DNA of 64,000 nucleotides from Lingula anatina (lineage: Eukaryota; Brachiopoda; Lingulata; Lingulida; Lingulidae), in NCBI RefSeq assembly GCF_001039355.2, contig NW_019774770.1, forward strand, positions 423,221 through 487,220, given 5' to 3'. This document shows, piece after piece, positions 1 to 15,100 of this stretch (positions are counted from its first letter, which is position 1; every line of letters begins with the position of its first letter). A program made the translations under genes and the position numbers. The notes below the pieces were generated by a model. That model was not told the DNA's origin. It worked only from the letters and a program-made list of their open reading frames with translations, and did no database searches.

Positions 1-3000
1 AGAGGACAGAAGGCGAAACATATTACCGTTTACATTTGAGGTCGACTCTTTACCTACATTTTAGCATACTCTTTGTTATACCAATAGCTCAGCTAAATAC
101 TCGCAATATGCGCCGGGCCTCAGTCTGTAGATGACACAAATGTATTGCCTTTGGTTGCTGTAGTAGTTTATAAAGGAGTCATTATATTTTCTTTAATAGT
201 TTTTTCTTATGAACGGGAAAAAGAACAAAATGAATAAGAGTTGATAATAAAAGTAATTAAACAGATGTGTATGTGGGTACAGTATTTCATTTCAGTTTTA
301 CTACCATTGTTTGACGGGCAAAAGAGGAAGAGGCGTTCAGCAGATAACCGGGTATCACATATTCAAGCAGCAATTCAATCCTCTTATATTCTTTCCTTCA
401 AACCCGGGTAATAATGCGGCTCACTTATACTGATTGCAGTCTGTAGAAGACAAATCATACCAGATCATTCAGCAGGTACAGTTGATTTTTTTTTACTTTT
501 GTAAGAAGTTCATACATGTACCTCATCTACTGGTATATAGATGGCGATTTCATAAATCGGAACTTTTTTTTTAATTCCCAAAATGTTGAGCTTATTGTAT
601 CTTCTTACATTTCAAAATGACAAAAACATCAATTTATCTCTTACAGAGAATAAATTTTAGGTGAAAATATAGATTAAATGTCAGAACGTACAAGTATGAG
701 ATTAATTGTCTTATAGGGGATACTTCATTGGCGCGACTTACATGTAGTCCCATCCTTCACCCGTGATGTTTATAATCCATTCACTATTCAATCTTGTAAA
801 ACACTGTATCACAAATTATTCTAAGATGACAGTTTTAATTTTTAAACAAGAATATTCAGGTCATATCACTATAAGTATCAATGAGAAAACTAGATTTATT
901 TTGATACACGAAATTCAGGACCCCCCCCCCCCCACACACACACACACAACCCCCCATACACACACACACAAGTGGTATTGAAGTCATAACATTGAGAATA
1001 AACAATATACAATATAGTATATGAATCTTGTCTCTCTGTGTAGCTGGACTATTTTTAACTGAAATATGTACAGAATTCCTGTCATCTGACGGGTGACAAT
1101 AAACAGATACAGGTGACAAAATGAATACAGCGTGACGAATCATACGATCCGGTGATTAACAACAGCTTGGACATATTCGATCAAGTTTCGAAGCCAATGA
1201 GAAAAGGATCGGTTTGTTAAATTACCTTGGCTTAGTACATTGTCCGGCGACCAAATCAAAAAGGCCTGCATATCTTTGGTCAATCCAGCTAGGAAAACCT
1301 TTATTGTATCGTAGAATACGTGAAGGTTACCGGTTAGAAACCTTAGCTGGCATAAAGACATCAAATGTGAAAGGTGGGCGAAACAAACCTGTGCCCGGTC
1401 ATCTGACCCTAACGAGGGAATCTGGCAGTAAAGGCGCTCACAAATGCATTATCTCTTGTGTTGTGTTTGAATAGAATAGGGGCCACAGTCGTCATCCCGA
1501 TGGCCATTCCGATACGTAAGGTTGGCGAGAATCGCCTTTTTTGAAGTCACCGCGCAAACAAGAGAACTTTCTCTGTTGGTATTTCAGGAATGCTTACTCA
1601 TGGAATATCGTCCTTTTCCTCTCCATTACGTCTCCTGTTTTAAATACCGTGATACATCTTATATCATGGTATGTCTTATGCCTTAGTTTTTCGCTCACAA
1701 ATATATCATACAAATTAGTAATTAATGACATAGTACCTAGTGTTTTTGTTGTTCTCTTGCCTCCCTACACAAATATTCAGCCCAGTAAGTCAAGATTATC
1801 GAAGTTTTAAAGGCGTTAAATTCCCCAAGGTATACCAGTATGATAAAAAAAAACATTGTGTTTTCGTTACCCTCAGGGGAACTGAATGGTGAAATTATAT
1901 TCTTGTTAGACAGTCGCGGCTAAGAGTCAAATATCATCGGCCAACATTAGCGGCCCCTTCTCATTAGATTCAGTCTGACAAACTGCAGCTTTTGAGAGCT
2001 ATAAAAGGACAAAAATACAAAAGAGCAAAAATATTATATCAAGTCCGATGGGTTTTTTTCACCTTTGGAGAAATTGAAAAGGTCTGAATTCAACTGAGAC
2101 TGCAAAAACTTGATGATTACCAAACTGGTGTCAATATTTTTTTTAAAAATATGTAAATACTTGCTGTGTATTAGCAAAGAGAATATGCTGAAAGTGTTCA
2201 TGAATTTTTTATTTGAAATTATTAAATGCAGATATATATGTATGCATGTGTACGTATAAATACATTTCCGCGCACCTTCTGTTACTTTCCGTATAATATA
2301 GCGATCAGATTTCTCTCAGTGGAATTTTCCTTCCTCTCATGGAAAAACACAGAACACGTATGGAAGTTCCGTCAGTTCCGGCGCAAAACAACTGAATAAA
2401 ATATGTACCTAAATATAGGATGCGACTGGAGCGGGAAAACTTGTTGTGCTGGCGCAGTTGACCACAGTAACAACATGCGGGTCACGTCATAATGACCACT
2501 CGAACTAAATGTATTAAGCCTACTGATCCCTGTAGTAGAATCAATTACAGAATAACCATTATAAAGGCCAACATGTCCGTCCAGGTATACAATGCACTCC
2601 CACAATACGTTACTGACATTAATGGACAGTGCATTTCTATAATGAAGGGCAGTGCACATTAATACATTTCAAATGAGCCCGCGGCTTTGTATAGTAATAA
2701 AAGCTTTGTACAATAATAAAAGCTTCGTCAGAAAGAAAGAGAAAACCCACAATGGCCGGTTGTCTTCAGAATATTAATCGACCAACGGGTCTCATAAAAA
2801 AAATAAAGTGACGGAAAATTTTCCTTCATCTTAAACTCATCATTAAGGTCACACACGCACACACACACACACACCTTTTTGGGAGTGCCCCGTTTACAGA
2901 CAAACAACAAAGAAAGTGAATTCTGAATTGCGGCAGCTATATTTTATTAACTGGGACAGCATGACAATAAGATATGTTGCCGAAGTGACAAACCTCTTCA

Positions 3001-4693
3001 ATGCAGGACACGCATACTTAATAAATAGACCATGTTATGTAGTATTACATTTCTTACCTCTTAACCTCCAGATAATACAGCAAGCTAAGACATAACCAAT
3101 TCAACTTCAATATTTCAAAACTTTAGACTGAACGTTTCCGAAACACTTTATACCATTTTCTCTAACAAAAACTTTAGGGCTTTGTTTTTTATTTTGAAAT
3201 TAATTTGATCTTAAATGTAAACCCTTCACTGCATGTAAATATTTTACTTTATAATTTCAATCGAATTCATTTACCTGTACAACATCAAACTTTTGGCTAA
3301 TATGTTAAAAAAAATCATTATTGCTATTATAACCAGACAAGAAGGTCAGTTCTTGTACAGCATTTCCTGCCACAAGGTATAGCTACGGTTACACGCAGGT
3401 GGATTCTTGCCCCGATACAAGACCCGCAAAGAGAGAACTCAGTGCCGATAGGTCACTACCTTTTAAACGCTTAAAAGAATCCAAATGACGGAATAACACG
3501 CTTCATCAGTTGACGACACGACGCCAAATAAAATATAATTCACCTTATTCAATAACGACAAAATCATTTTATATGATCTCTTTAAAACAACGTAGCATTC
3601 GGTCAAGAATCCGTCGGGGTGGGTATTTCCCCATGACGTGATTTGCGGTATAGAAATCTATCGGTACGGGGGGTTTGCCGGCAGGACCTTATGGCTTTAG
3701 GATGCCAATGTAGATCAATCGTTTCGAAGCGCATTCACACAACATCAACTTCACCGATACATTTTTCACAGGTACAGGCAAAGCACAGGCGAGTTTACAT
3801 AAGTAGGCCAAGCTTCAATCTGAATTTGTTGAATGGTCAAATTTTTCTCAACATGGAAGCAGCTGTTCGTAAAAGCTAACTAAATTCGTCGTGCCCGATA
3901 AGCAAAAGTCTTCATTATCTTATGTCTCAACTTCTATATAGTTTATATATTTTACCCGTGTATCAACTCCGATTGACGCCATAAGATGTTTGTGTTAATG
4001 AGTTCTTTAAAAACCATACAGAATATCGCAATATCACTGAATATCTCTCTTCTTGGTAACATAATAACCAACAGTGTATATGGTACGGTATACCAGATAT
4101 TTTATCATCCTCGCATATCAACAACACAAGCATATGTTTAATTTTTCCCTGAAAAGGAATGATAACAAGACATGTCATTCTTAACATTTTGGTGACAATG
4201 TGAACGGTTTTAACAGGTAACACCAATGAGTTAAAATAAGTTGAGATTTGCACCCTGTATGTGGAGGCTAGACGTTACCTTTCCTCCCTACGCGTGCTCT
4301 CGATACAAACGAAGCCTGCGCAGTGCAGCGTTTTGTCGATATAAACAGGGTATTGATATGATGAGAAGGCTGATAATTACAATTTGGGTGAAATTAGACA
4401 TTTGCCGTCGCCAGAGAAATGTGCATAGACACTAATTTAAATTTATATTGTAAGTCGTGGCAGACGTCATAATTACATCATTGGTAGGTGACGTCACGAG
4501 TTTGCCACTTTCTTCTTGCTCGTCCTTGAGGTTTGAGGGAAATATATACAGTTTCCGCAACTTTGCCTCAAACAATTCGCACAGAGGACGTTAACCTTAA
4601 TCCAGAAGCTGCAGTTTTTCACTTCAATTTGTGCTCTAAATGCTGACATGTATTGCTGGCGGTTTTCTCGCCGATAGCTGGCGATGAAAAGTT
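1..4693. other. Flank downstream of the first transporter gene; no gene recognised
   Basis: I find no convincing exon on either strand here. Open frames are short and several run through simple repeats, such as the C-run plus CA-repeat near 920-970 and the CA repeat near 2850-2872. The part next to 4694 must contain the 3' UTR of the minus-strand SLC6 gene, but no AATAAA on that strand is evident within a few hundred bases of the stop. A perfect TGACGTCA palindrome lies at 4489-4496. Confidence 0.6.
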
Positions 4694-7600
4694 TTACACT
4701 TGATGGTTTTCTTCTTGCATATCTTTTGGGGTGTCACCGTTTGCCAAGTCATAGGCCACTGTCACACCATTGGTTTCTATCTTTCTTGACGCCGGTTTCT
4801 CTGAGGGCGATGGTCCCCAATCCGCTGATGGTTTTAGCAGAAATCTGATACGCTGCAATAGAATATAATAAAGCTTAAGTGCATTTCAAACTTAACTTCA
4901 AGTTATAGAACTTAAGAATGGTATGTGCCAAGAAGGTGGCACATAAAACAAAAAACTGAAAAGACGCTTGTTTGAAATGAGATTTTTTCCGTTTTTACTA
5001 CCAGCTATTACAACTGTAGTAACCAACATTCTATTGAGCTGCATACCCGTTACACGTCTATGGACCTCCTTTTTCCTTAAAATGGCATACTGAACAGTTA
5101 AATCCCAGTTAGTTTCCTTAAAATCTGTTATGTTTCTTTTTTTTCAACACGGGTAAAAAGCATAACTTAAAATATAAATATTCTTATTGTTAAGAGCAAG
5201 TTTGAGCAAGTCTTGATGAGATAGAGACGAAACCGTCAACAGGTTTTCAAAAAGTACAAATTTAAACATCATAAATATTTTCCAATTTAACTATTTATAA
5301 ATCCAATAATACTATTTTCTCATAATCGACAAAGTTTATAAAATCTCAAGCAGTCCTTTTTGACAAAGGCGTGGGGCATTTGAACACAGAATAAAAAGAT
5401 TTATGATGTACAGATGACCCCATTTATTGTTTTGTAAATACCAGGCAACTAAAAAAACCGCATCTACCACTTTTTTAGATTATTAGAATACTCATAATAA
5501 CTCGCATTATTCAGCGCCTATCATGGGTCACCGTACAAGGAAAAAGGCTTCGTTTTTTATTTATTCACATTCCTCTGTGGGTAACTTTAAGTACTCGTAA
5601 ACATTTTTATGCTATTCACGTATTCAGAACACGGTATCGTTTCTTTAGTTAAGGGGTTATGGATCACCCTTGCATTAATGAATTTTTTTTTTTTTTTTTG
5701 ATGAATTTATTTACAGATATTGAGACACATGGATAATGGAAAAGATAGCGAGGATTTCCAAAAGAAGCGAGTTAAGGGAAACAAGATGATAAATTTATGG
5801 TCTGGGCCCCGTAACTCGAAAGCATCGCGAATTGCGAATAGCGATATCACCTTTTATTTCGAGGCTATTATATGAGAGGGGGGGGGGGGTCCCGAGTTAT
5901 GGAATAGAGACGCTTGTGCTCGGTCGCAATTCGCGATGCTCTCGAGTTACGGAGCCCTGGTTGAGAATGCGTTAGTTTAGACAATAAATGTGCATCGTTG
6001 TAAGGCAATGTAGGGTTATTCAATTAAAGAGTATTCAATTAAAAAAACACACACACTCAAGTTGTATATTTTAACAAATGCATTGCTCTGAATGGACATA
6101 TTCTTCCACTATGATTTAATTTCCCTAGCTTTCCCCACTTCATATGTGATTCATCCGTTATTTTAGCCAGCCGCACTACCAGCTGGCTTTTCTCGGCAGG
6201 AGTTCCCCTGAGTCATAGCTGCTGCCTTTTATTATGTAGATCCCAATCATTTAGCGACTTCAGGTGTTTTAAGATATAGTGATTTTATTCATTAATAGCA
6301 GGTAACGGATGCCCTGATCCGTTACTGGTTGTTTTCATCGGCGTACATGTAAATCCATTTATGAGACAAGATATCTTTAATTTAAGATATTAATGATTTC
6401 TAAAAAATTATTTTTACCAAATTTGGTTGAAATTTCAAGNAATCATTTAGCGACTTCAGGTGTTTTAGGATATAGTGATTTTATTCATTAATAGCAGGTA
6501 ACGGATGCCCTGATCCGATACTGGTTGTTTTCATCGGCGTACATGTAAATTCATTTAAGGGACAAGATATCTTTTAAGATATTAATGATTTCTAAAATAA
6601 TATTTTTACCAAATTTGGTTGAAAATTCAAGCGATTGGCAGTTATTCAGGAGAAAAAGAAGAGGTAGAGAAGAGAATGCAATTTCAACTGGGTCCGGATA
6701 TTCTAATGCTTTTGAGCAATTGCTGGTTCTGTTATCCTTATCAGTAATTGCCAATTCCCTGATGAAGGTATGCGCTTTGGTAACTTATTTTTTAAAACAC
6801 ATTAATATTTTAAGAAGTGACCGGTCTTGTAAACAGCTGTTTACCTGCCAGATATTTCCCTGAGCTGCGAATGCGATCCTCCACACCATCACCACAGGTA
6901 TGGGTATTAGGGGGATGGTGGCAATAAACCAACCTAGGGGCTCTATCCAGTCAGGGAACCGGTAGTCACCGTATGAAGGGGGCTTGTAGCTGAACAGGCT
7001 GAATCCTAAAATCATCTAGAAACATAATAGCAAATTAAATGCAAAGAAAGGCTGTATATTAATTTATAAGCAAATTTCATTTTCAAATTATGTTGGGGAG
7101 CATGCGCCGTGCTCCAAGGAGCATGCATGCAGGTACACGCGCGCGCGCACACACACGCACAAACACACACACACACACACACACGCATGCCTCTTATTTA
7201 TCTTGATCAGTCCCTGTATCACCCAAACTTCAAAATCTCGGGTTGCTCATTACGGCAACCTCTTAAAGCACATCCCTTGACTAAAGATGCGTATTCAACA
7301 TATCACCCCTTTTGCTATTTTAAATTACTGCACCTTTCATTCTCTCCCCCCCCTTTCATACGGGCGTCAAACTGCCATAACCTGAAAAATGTATTATGAA
7401 CCGCCAACATACCTTCGACATATTAATGAATACATATAGAACCCCCATCTTTTAAATTACGTTGATATTAAATCATTCTTTCTAAAACAGCTCTCTCTTC
7501 CCCCCACCTGCGTACCATTAGCAGTCCGGGTGTAACGAACCGCCAGCATATCCGCCACAGTATAAACGGTTTTCGTCCCACCATGGATGCAACGTCATCA

Positions 7601-8071
7601 CTCAAACGGTCAGCACCTGAGGATGCAACAATTCAGGGATTGTATGTTAATCATAATCCTACTTCTACTTTCACAAGAAACTGTTGAAAGACTGATGTTG
7701 CGGTAAATGTTTTGATTTTTAAAAATTGTTTTTTTTTTCCTGTTTTTCTATTTTTTTCAATTGCCTTGTGGTTGTAAGAAAAGCTATGCATAACAAGCCA
7801 AAACCTGCATACGCTGTGCGTTTTATCCACGTGCAACTTATTTGTCTTCATAAGTTTACCTGTATTATGTTACAAGAGTAAATTAATAACCCGTCAGATC
7901 CCCCCACTACATAAAGACGATATTATTTATTGTTTTTTCCTTTCAGAAAAACTGCGCATGACGAAGAAAATGTCTCTGTAAAATGCGGGAGGTGAGACGA
8001 ATGTGTTTGGTCTTATAACGGTTTGTACTACAGTGTTATTCTCTTTGTAAGGTGAATGCGTTATAAAGCAG

Positions 8072-8116
<45 letters not shown>

Positions 8117-8185
8117 ATGAGATACGGATATCATGATGCAGCGACCCTCTCAAATTACGCTTTACAATTACATTTACTGAAAATA

Positions 8186-8224
<39 letters not shown>

Positions 8225-9117
8225 GGTCCTTAATTTTAACAGAAAGCCTAAATTCCAGCCAAATAGAAGGTTCTTACCATAAACATAAGCTACTATAAGG
8301 CACTCCAGTAGCGCTATGATCACCACCGCCACTGCCGCACAATACCAGTCCATGAATTGGAACACGTATATACCACCCTGGAATGGAAAATTTGCACTGA
8401 ATTTGAAAAGCAAAATCAATTAAAGTATGTGTATTAATAGAAAATCTACATACTGTTTCGAAAACAAGTTTCATCAACATTGTAGAGACATGAGTCAATC
8501 GTTAATTAGTCTGGCCGATCAAAGTCCAGACACTGTACTGTCAAAATTATACATTGTAGTTCCTTTGGCGTGCGTTTAACGTAATCGAAAAACTCCAACT
8601 CGATTAAAATGAGTTAATACTTTTAAGCTTTTGTTTTAAAAACATATTTAATTCACAGGACAGGAACGTGTTAACACATGGACGAAGAATGACTCACATT
8701 CGTTATACATGCAAGTCCCAGAAGAAATTCCACTACACAGACAGCGAGGGTGAACAGAGTGCGTCGCTTTCGTAGAATCCTGGGGAATTCGTCTATGAAG
8801 CTACTGGTGAGCGTTTCCAAGGTGACAAACTAGAAAACAGTAATATATTATATTAGGGCAAGTGTTAAGACTAAATGATAATGGCTTTTATGACATTCCC
8901 CCTTAATGACAAACTTCTACTTTACTACATGAGTCAAATCCATAAAAAATTGTATACAGAATATTATGTACCCGGTAATTTAGTTTACTTCTATCGTTAA
9001 AGTAAAATGCAATATTTAGTATTTTGAGAAAAAATAAAGAAAGAGATCTAGATTGAATGTAGAATTTTCTCCATTCTTCGTTACTTCTTATCATTGCTGT
9101 AGAGTGTGGTTCTTCGT

Positions 9118-9157
<40 letters not shown>

Positions 9158-12100
9158 GAGGACTTACTTGGCTGTCCAGTCCCAATGTGAGCAACATCAA
9201 GAAGAATAGTATAGCCCACAGTGGAGATATGGGCAGTTGAGCAATGGCTTCAGGATACACAACAAATGCAAGCCCAGGACCTAAAACAGTTATAACACTA
9301 AAAAATTAATTTGCAAAACAACATGCTGCTATTTTTTAATCTCCTAGGTTGTGAGTACTTTTAGTTGGGCGGGTTTTCATGCAGTGCTTTACCACATGAT
9401 AGTACAAAAGCCAACTTTACATCACGCCCTGACGCTATGCTTCTCTTAAAGTACAATCGTTTTTTATGAATTGCCGTAGCATTAATACATTGACATAGAC
9501 AGGTTGAACCTTACTCGTTAAAAATTAGCAGGGGAGGAGAATTCTAACATGTAGCTTCAGTTTGATAAACGAGGTCTGCTATCCACATACTACAAGAGGA
9601 GCAAATTGAAAACCCATCACTTTTAATCGTGTGTTGCCCGCACCCACCCCCGCAGTTTCAGAGGTCATAAGAAAGTCACCTCTACTTATCGACTAGACAG
9701 ACAAAGGTGAATTTCCAGCTGTGATCTCTTGGCTACAGGGTGCATGCTCCGTGCCACACCGAAAATCGGTTTTTAAAAAGTTTTTAAAAAAGAGAAAAAA
9801 CAGCAAGTTCGCATTTGTCTATTAATGTTTCAGACATGACATTCTGAATACTTGTTTATGACGGTTCGGGCTTTCTTCAGTACATTTCGAATCACAAGTA
9901 ATGGTAACACTTCCGAAAGATATGATATATATTGATTGCATGGTGTATAAGCGACTGATCGTACGCACCTTGTTTGACCACTTCGTCGACTCTCAAACCG
10001 GCCACTTTCGCCATATAACCCATGACGGAGAAGATAACGAAACCTCCATAAAAACTCGTACCACAGTTTATCATTGGGATTAACAGCGAATCTCTAGAAT
10101 ATAAAACGTATCAAATATTATAGAACTACAAGTTATTCATAAAACAACTTTCTCAGTTTTCATACCTTTCACAATATGTGCAGGGAAATTCTAAATAAAT
10201 TCAAGGTTAATTAATTGGTAAATAGTAAACGGAGCCGAAAATGTAAGCCTATCGACTCGTCCATGTCAATTCTAATTACATCTTCAAGTAAGCATACCGT
10301 ACAGAGTCATACAATAAAGGAACCCACACCTCATGATATTATTGTTGAACTCGTTATAGCTGGCCATAGTGATCAGTCCTCCCCAGGCAGGCCCTAGTGA
10401 GTAGAATACCTGGAGACACGCTTCGCACCACACCTGAGGATGTACAACATTAAATAAATATAAACTTATACTTTGCTTCTCAATAACTTAGATTATTTCA
10501 CGCATCACATCCACCTAAGGATGTATAAAACAAAATGAGTATAAAATTATACTTTCTTTCTCAAAAGATTAGATATTATTTCACGCCTTGCATCACACCT
10601 AAGGATGTATAAAACTAAATGTAAGTATAAAATTATACTTTGCTTCTCAATGAATTAGATATTATCTCAGACTAACATCGTAGTATTCATGTGCAAGTTC
10701 AAAGGCGTTAATCAGATTTGGGAGAGCACGAGAACGATGGGCCTCACCGCGTCTTGATAAACTTTGCTTTAAAAACCGTATATTCACAATTCACAAATGC
10801 AAATAGGATGTAACATGCCCTTATAAATAATTAGTCAATAATTATATCATGTTTGGATGAGCTCTGATATTGGCGTGGGGAAAACATATCTGTGTGTTCC
10901 CTATATTAATAACGCTCACTCTAAATTCGGCAAGTTTTGAGAAATCCGGCGTGAGGTAATATTTCACGCCTTCTAGAGATCCCTCGAGCGTCGCTCCGCG
11001 TATTAGGAGAATGGTGAGGAAAATGTACGGCGTGGTGGCGGTGACGTACACGATCTGAAAGAAAAAGGGGAATTTACACTTGTTTTCCAACAGATTTCAC
11101 CCACAAGATATTAATGTACAGCAGCGCTCAGCGCTAATCAATGTATAAACCTAGTACAGTTTAGTCATGGGTGAAAGTTGTAAAAACCGAAACCCCTTAA
11201 AACGAACTTGCATTCTGTCATTGCTTTTACACCAAGTAAGAAAAACGATCAAAAAGAAGACTGAAATTATGAAATCGGACATAATCCTGAAAACTTTCGC
11301 CTGTGGATTTAGTACTTGGAATATTCTTTCTATTACTCAGCATATTTTAAAGCAGCTTTAAAACTAATCCAAATTTTTAATTAATCCAAAACAGTTTTAT
11401 CCACAAAATAAAAGGAGAATAAGATTTAATTATGACTACATACCAGTCCTGACGATTTCACTCCTTTGCATAAACAAACGAAGGTGAGAGCCCAGGCCAA
11501 AATAAGGCAGATCAGTAGTTCCCATTTCACAGTGCCTAGATTATCAATACCACTGGACATCCCCAGCACGGCCGACCTTAAAAGGAGGCAAATAACCGTG
11601 CATCAGGTGCTTTTTTTATGATCACGGTATTCATAAATGAAGACCTAGAAGTGTATTAGAAAAGGCCTGCACCACTCCTTAATGAAAGTGGAATGGGTGT
11701 TTCATGATGACAATGAAAGATCCGGATATTGGTTTTATTATTTTTCTACTTTTAGGCCTACCTACTAAAATGGTCCTATCAACGGTCATATTAACGTATC
11801 AAAGCTGTCACTAATACTGCACCAATCAAAACAACTGCACGTTTGAACAATTTCCTATATTTGGTATATTTTCAATTATTACATCATTTCAAACGTTGAA
11901 ATACCAGGGTATTATGTCCACATATTTTAAACGAACAGATCAAGGTAATAAACAAAACTCGATCGTATGTTCCCCTCTAACAACTAATCAAGGAGCCACG
12001 CATATAAGCAACAGAACATACGCGGTTCACTGATAGTTTACACCATCTGTGTGGGATGCATGCACATACCGGCCGGTTCAATCCCTAAGCCCTTGACCTT

Positions 12101-15100
12101 TTAAGTTCCAAAATCGTAGCATTTAAACAGTTGTATATATGTGTAAATAGAGGAGCGTGACTTAATGGAAATTTTGGCCATGTTGTGTGCATGTAAAAAC
12201 CGCGGGTTTCTTTGTGGCCGTTGCCTGTATACCTAATACAGCTGTTACTGCTTTTTTTAAAGTTGTGAGCAATGATTGTAACCTACTGCCAATATTCCTC
12301 TGTAGGGCTTGTGGACTTGTTACAGAAAATGCTGTCTTCTATGTAAGATATATTACTGGCAAGATCTACAGTAACATTCGTGACCATAACCAAACCTTGG
12401 CCGGACGAGGTATTGCTTTGCGAAAATGGCAAATAGTTCAACATGTTGCCGGTTGAGTTAGTCCCAGAGGGGCCCAGAAGGGTTGCGTTGCGGCTCTCCC
12501 CCGCTGCCAGGCAGCATTCCGTGTTCCACCAGTTCCCACAACCACCCCAAGGCACCTCTGTTCCGAAGGACATGGCAAGGTAAAATAGTACCCAGGTCAG
12601 GATGACATTGTAATAGATACACAAGATTCCAGACACTAGGATCATAGCGTAGCCCAGACCTGAAATAAATAGGAATGCAAATTTTACCCTAAAAATAACC
12701 CTACCTCAAAAATATATTAACGGTGTTACAGAGTTACAGATGGTTTTTCAAAACGAAGTCATATGACACAATAAAAGATCAGTACTTGTATCAATGCATA
12801 TTTTTATATAGTAAATAAGCTACAAAGATTTATTTCAATCACACACCACTTGAATACGTTTGAATGTTACCTTTGAAAAGCGGACATATCCTCCAGGCGG
12901 TCATGGGGCTACTGGCCGAATACTGACCGATGGCGAGTTCCATAAAGTACAGGGGTATAGCACACGTAAACAAGAAGAAGAAGTAAGGGATCAGAAACGC
13001 TCCTGGAATATAAAAATCATGTTTTAGTGCCGTGGAATGAGAACCCGATTTCATGGAGAGTGAAAAATATGAGATAAATCATAAACATACACCTGCAAAA
13101 AGAAGCAAGTTAAATTTAAGGTTCCCTATCATATTAATAATTTCCATTCTTGAAAATTCGGTCTTTTCTTATGAATTTCCTAAATATAGCAGCAGAACGT
13201 CATGATATAAAATAAACCAAAATATTGAAAAAATGCCAAAGTTTATCCTGTAAAAATAACTTTTTTCATTGCAGATATTTTACATACTTTTTAAACATTT
13301 TCCTTGCGTAGACTTAACTGAACAGATTAAGCTCCGGCGGTTGAAGTTGCCTAGGGTTGTCTCGTAACCTAGTGTAAAATGTACCAAAGGTATTCTGCGT
13401 CGAATTTTACATATAAACAAAGAGCTTTAGCAAAAGCCGGCTGAAAAGCCCCCCCCCCCCCTCCACACACACACACACCCTCTTCTACCAGCCACAGACA
13501 TGCAGACCATTGTTATCCAGAACTCATTCATCACAACGTTATCCATTGATATGTCAAGCCGATCTCAATATAACGCCAAGTCCTGATATCAAATGAAATA
13601 AATTAACACACAGTTGTATATAAACACTGCCGGGTTTGTATAAGCATACAGTCTGATGACGTCCATACATATTCAATAAGTAAAACAACACAACTTCATA
13701 TGAATGAAAACAACAATATTCCTAACGGCAGGGTTCAAAGTCCACGCGCATTTATTGATTCTCTACCAATATAAAACTCAAGCCACGTTTCGTGTGTGTT
13801 ATGGTGAGGAATGCACACAAACTGGCACTACCACAGTGTAATCAAATGGCAATAAGGCACATCTCAGGTGTAAACCTGAATTTAAGCACAAGCGTACTAC
13901 ACATCCCCATCCACCGCACGTCCTTGTGAGGTTTTAGAGCCAATTTTTGCCGGCAATTATGTACACTAATACGTAGAAACCTGTCCTCAACTAACCTCCT
14001 CCATTCCTCATACAAAGATATGGAAAACGCCACAGATTCCCTACGCCTACTGAATAACCTAGCCCCGACATGAAAAAGTCTAATTTCCGGCTCCATTTCT
14101 CTCGCTGGAGGACAGGAGCTTTGTAAGAGAGAGTCCCCTTTGCTTCTTCCTCAGTGTCTTCCTCGGAATTGTGTGTTGTGAGACCTATCATTTCGTCACG
14201 TTTAAGTCCCTCCGCCGTCACCGCACGCCTCCAGATTGTTTAGACATAGTTGACCTGATTATCCTGTTTAAAAAATCGTCTTTGTTGATGGAGACTAATA
14301 AAACACGCAGCGCACCCTTGAGTGTCGATGAACGTGCATCTTTCACGTGGCTCTGTGTATATTCGAGTCATTGGTTTCAACATCCGCTTTCAAACACGCT
14401 GGAGTCTGCGCATTGAATCCAGTCACGACTCCTTCCTTAACGTCTATAATACATGCTCTCAATTAAGCAGTCAACGCAGTATGAGAGTTATTGAAAGTTG
14501 GGCGGAAAAGACAAAGCCAAAATCAGTGTATATCTCATCATCTGCTATAGCATAAGCAACGAAAGCTATCTAATAGAATCTCATTAAGCTATTTTAGATC
14601 AAGAAGACAGCGAGTAGACTACAAACCATCTTTTTTAATGATAAAGGCCATTGAAATAATAAATCAATAGATAAAAGAATAAATCAACAAATCAATACAT
14701 ATATAAACGTTTAAGATGTGTTATATCTTTTTGTTAGGACCGGTAGACCGGCAAAAATGTTCACCGTTTTCAAATATTTAAATATTTATATAAAATATTT
14801 CAGTCGGAGTTTAATTCTTCTCGCAATTTCTTATTGTAAACGAAATGCTTATCTTTCTGGACAACACACACTATTGCAATGTTTGAGCAATAGAAGCTGG
14901 CCTCCGAGTGTTGCATAACAAAAAATATGCCGCGTCTTTAACCTTGCGCATATCTTAAACCAAGCCTTTTTAAAGCGGAAACAATATTATTATTGCCACG
15001 ATTCTTTAAGCGTTATTAATCTCTCTGGTTGGTGTGGACGCATAGTGAAGACGAAAACCCGGTGTGAGCGGTACTCTTTCTTTCTCTCAAACTTTATTTT

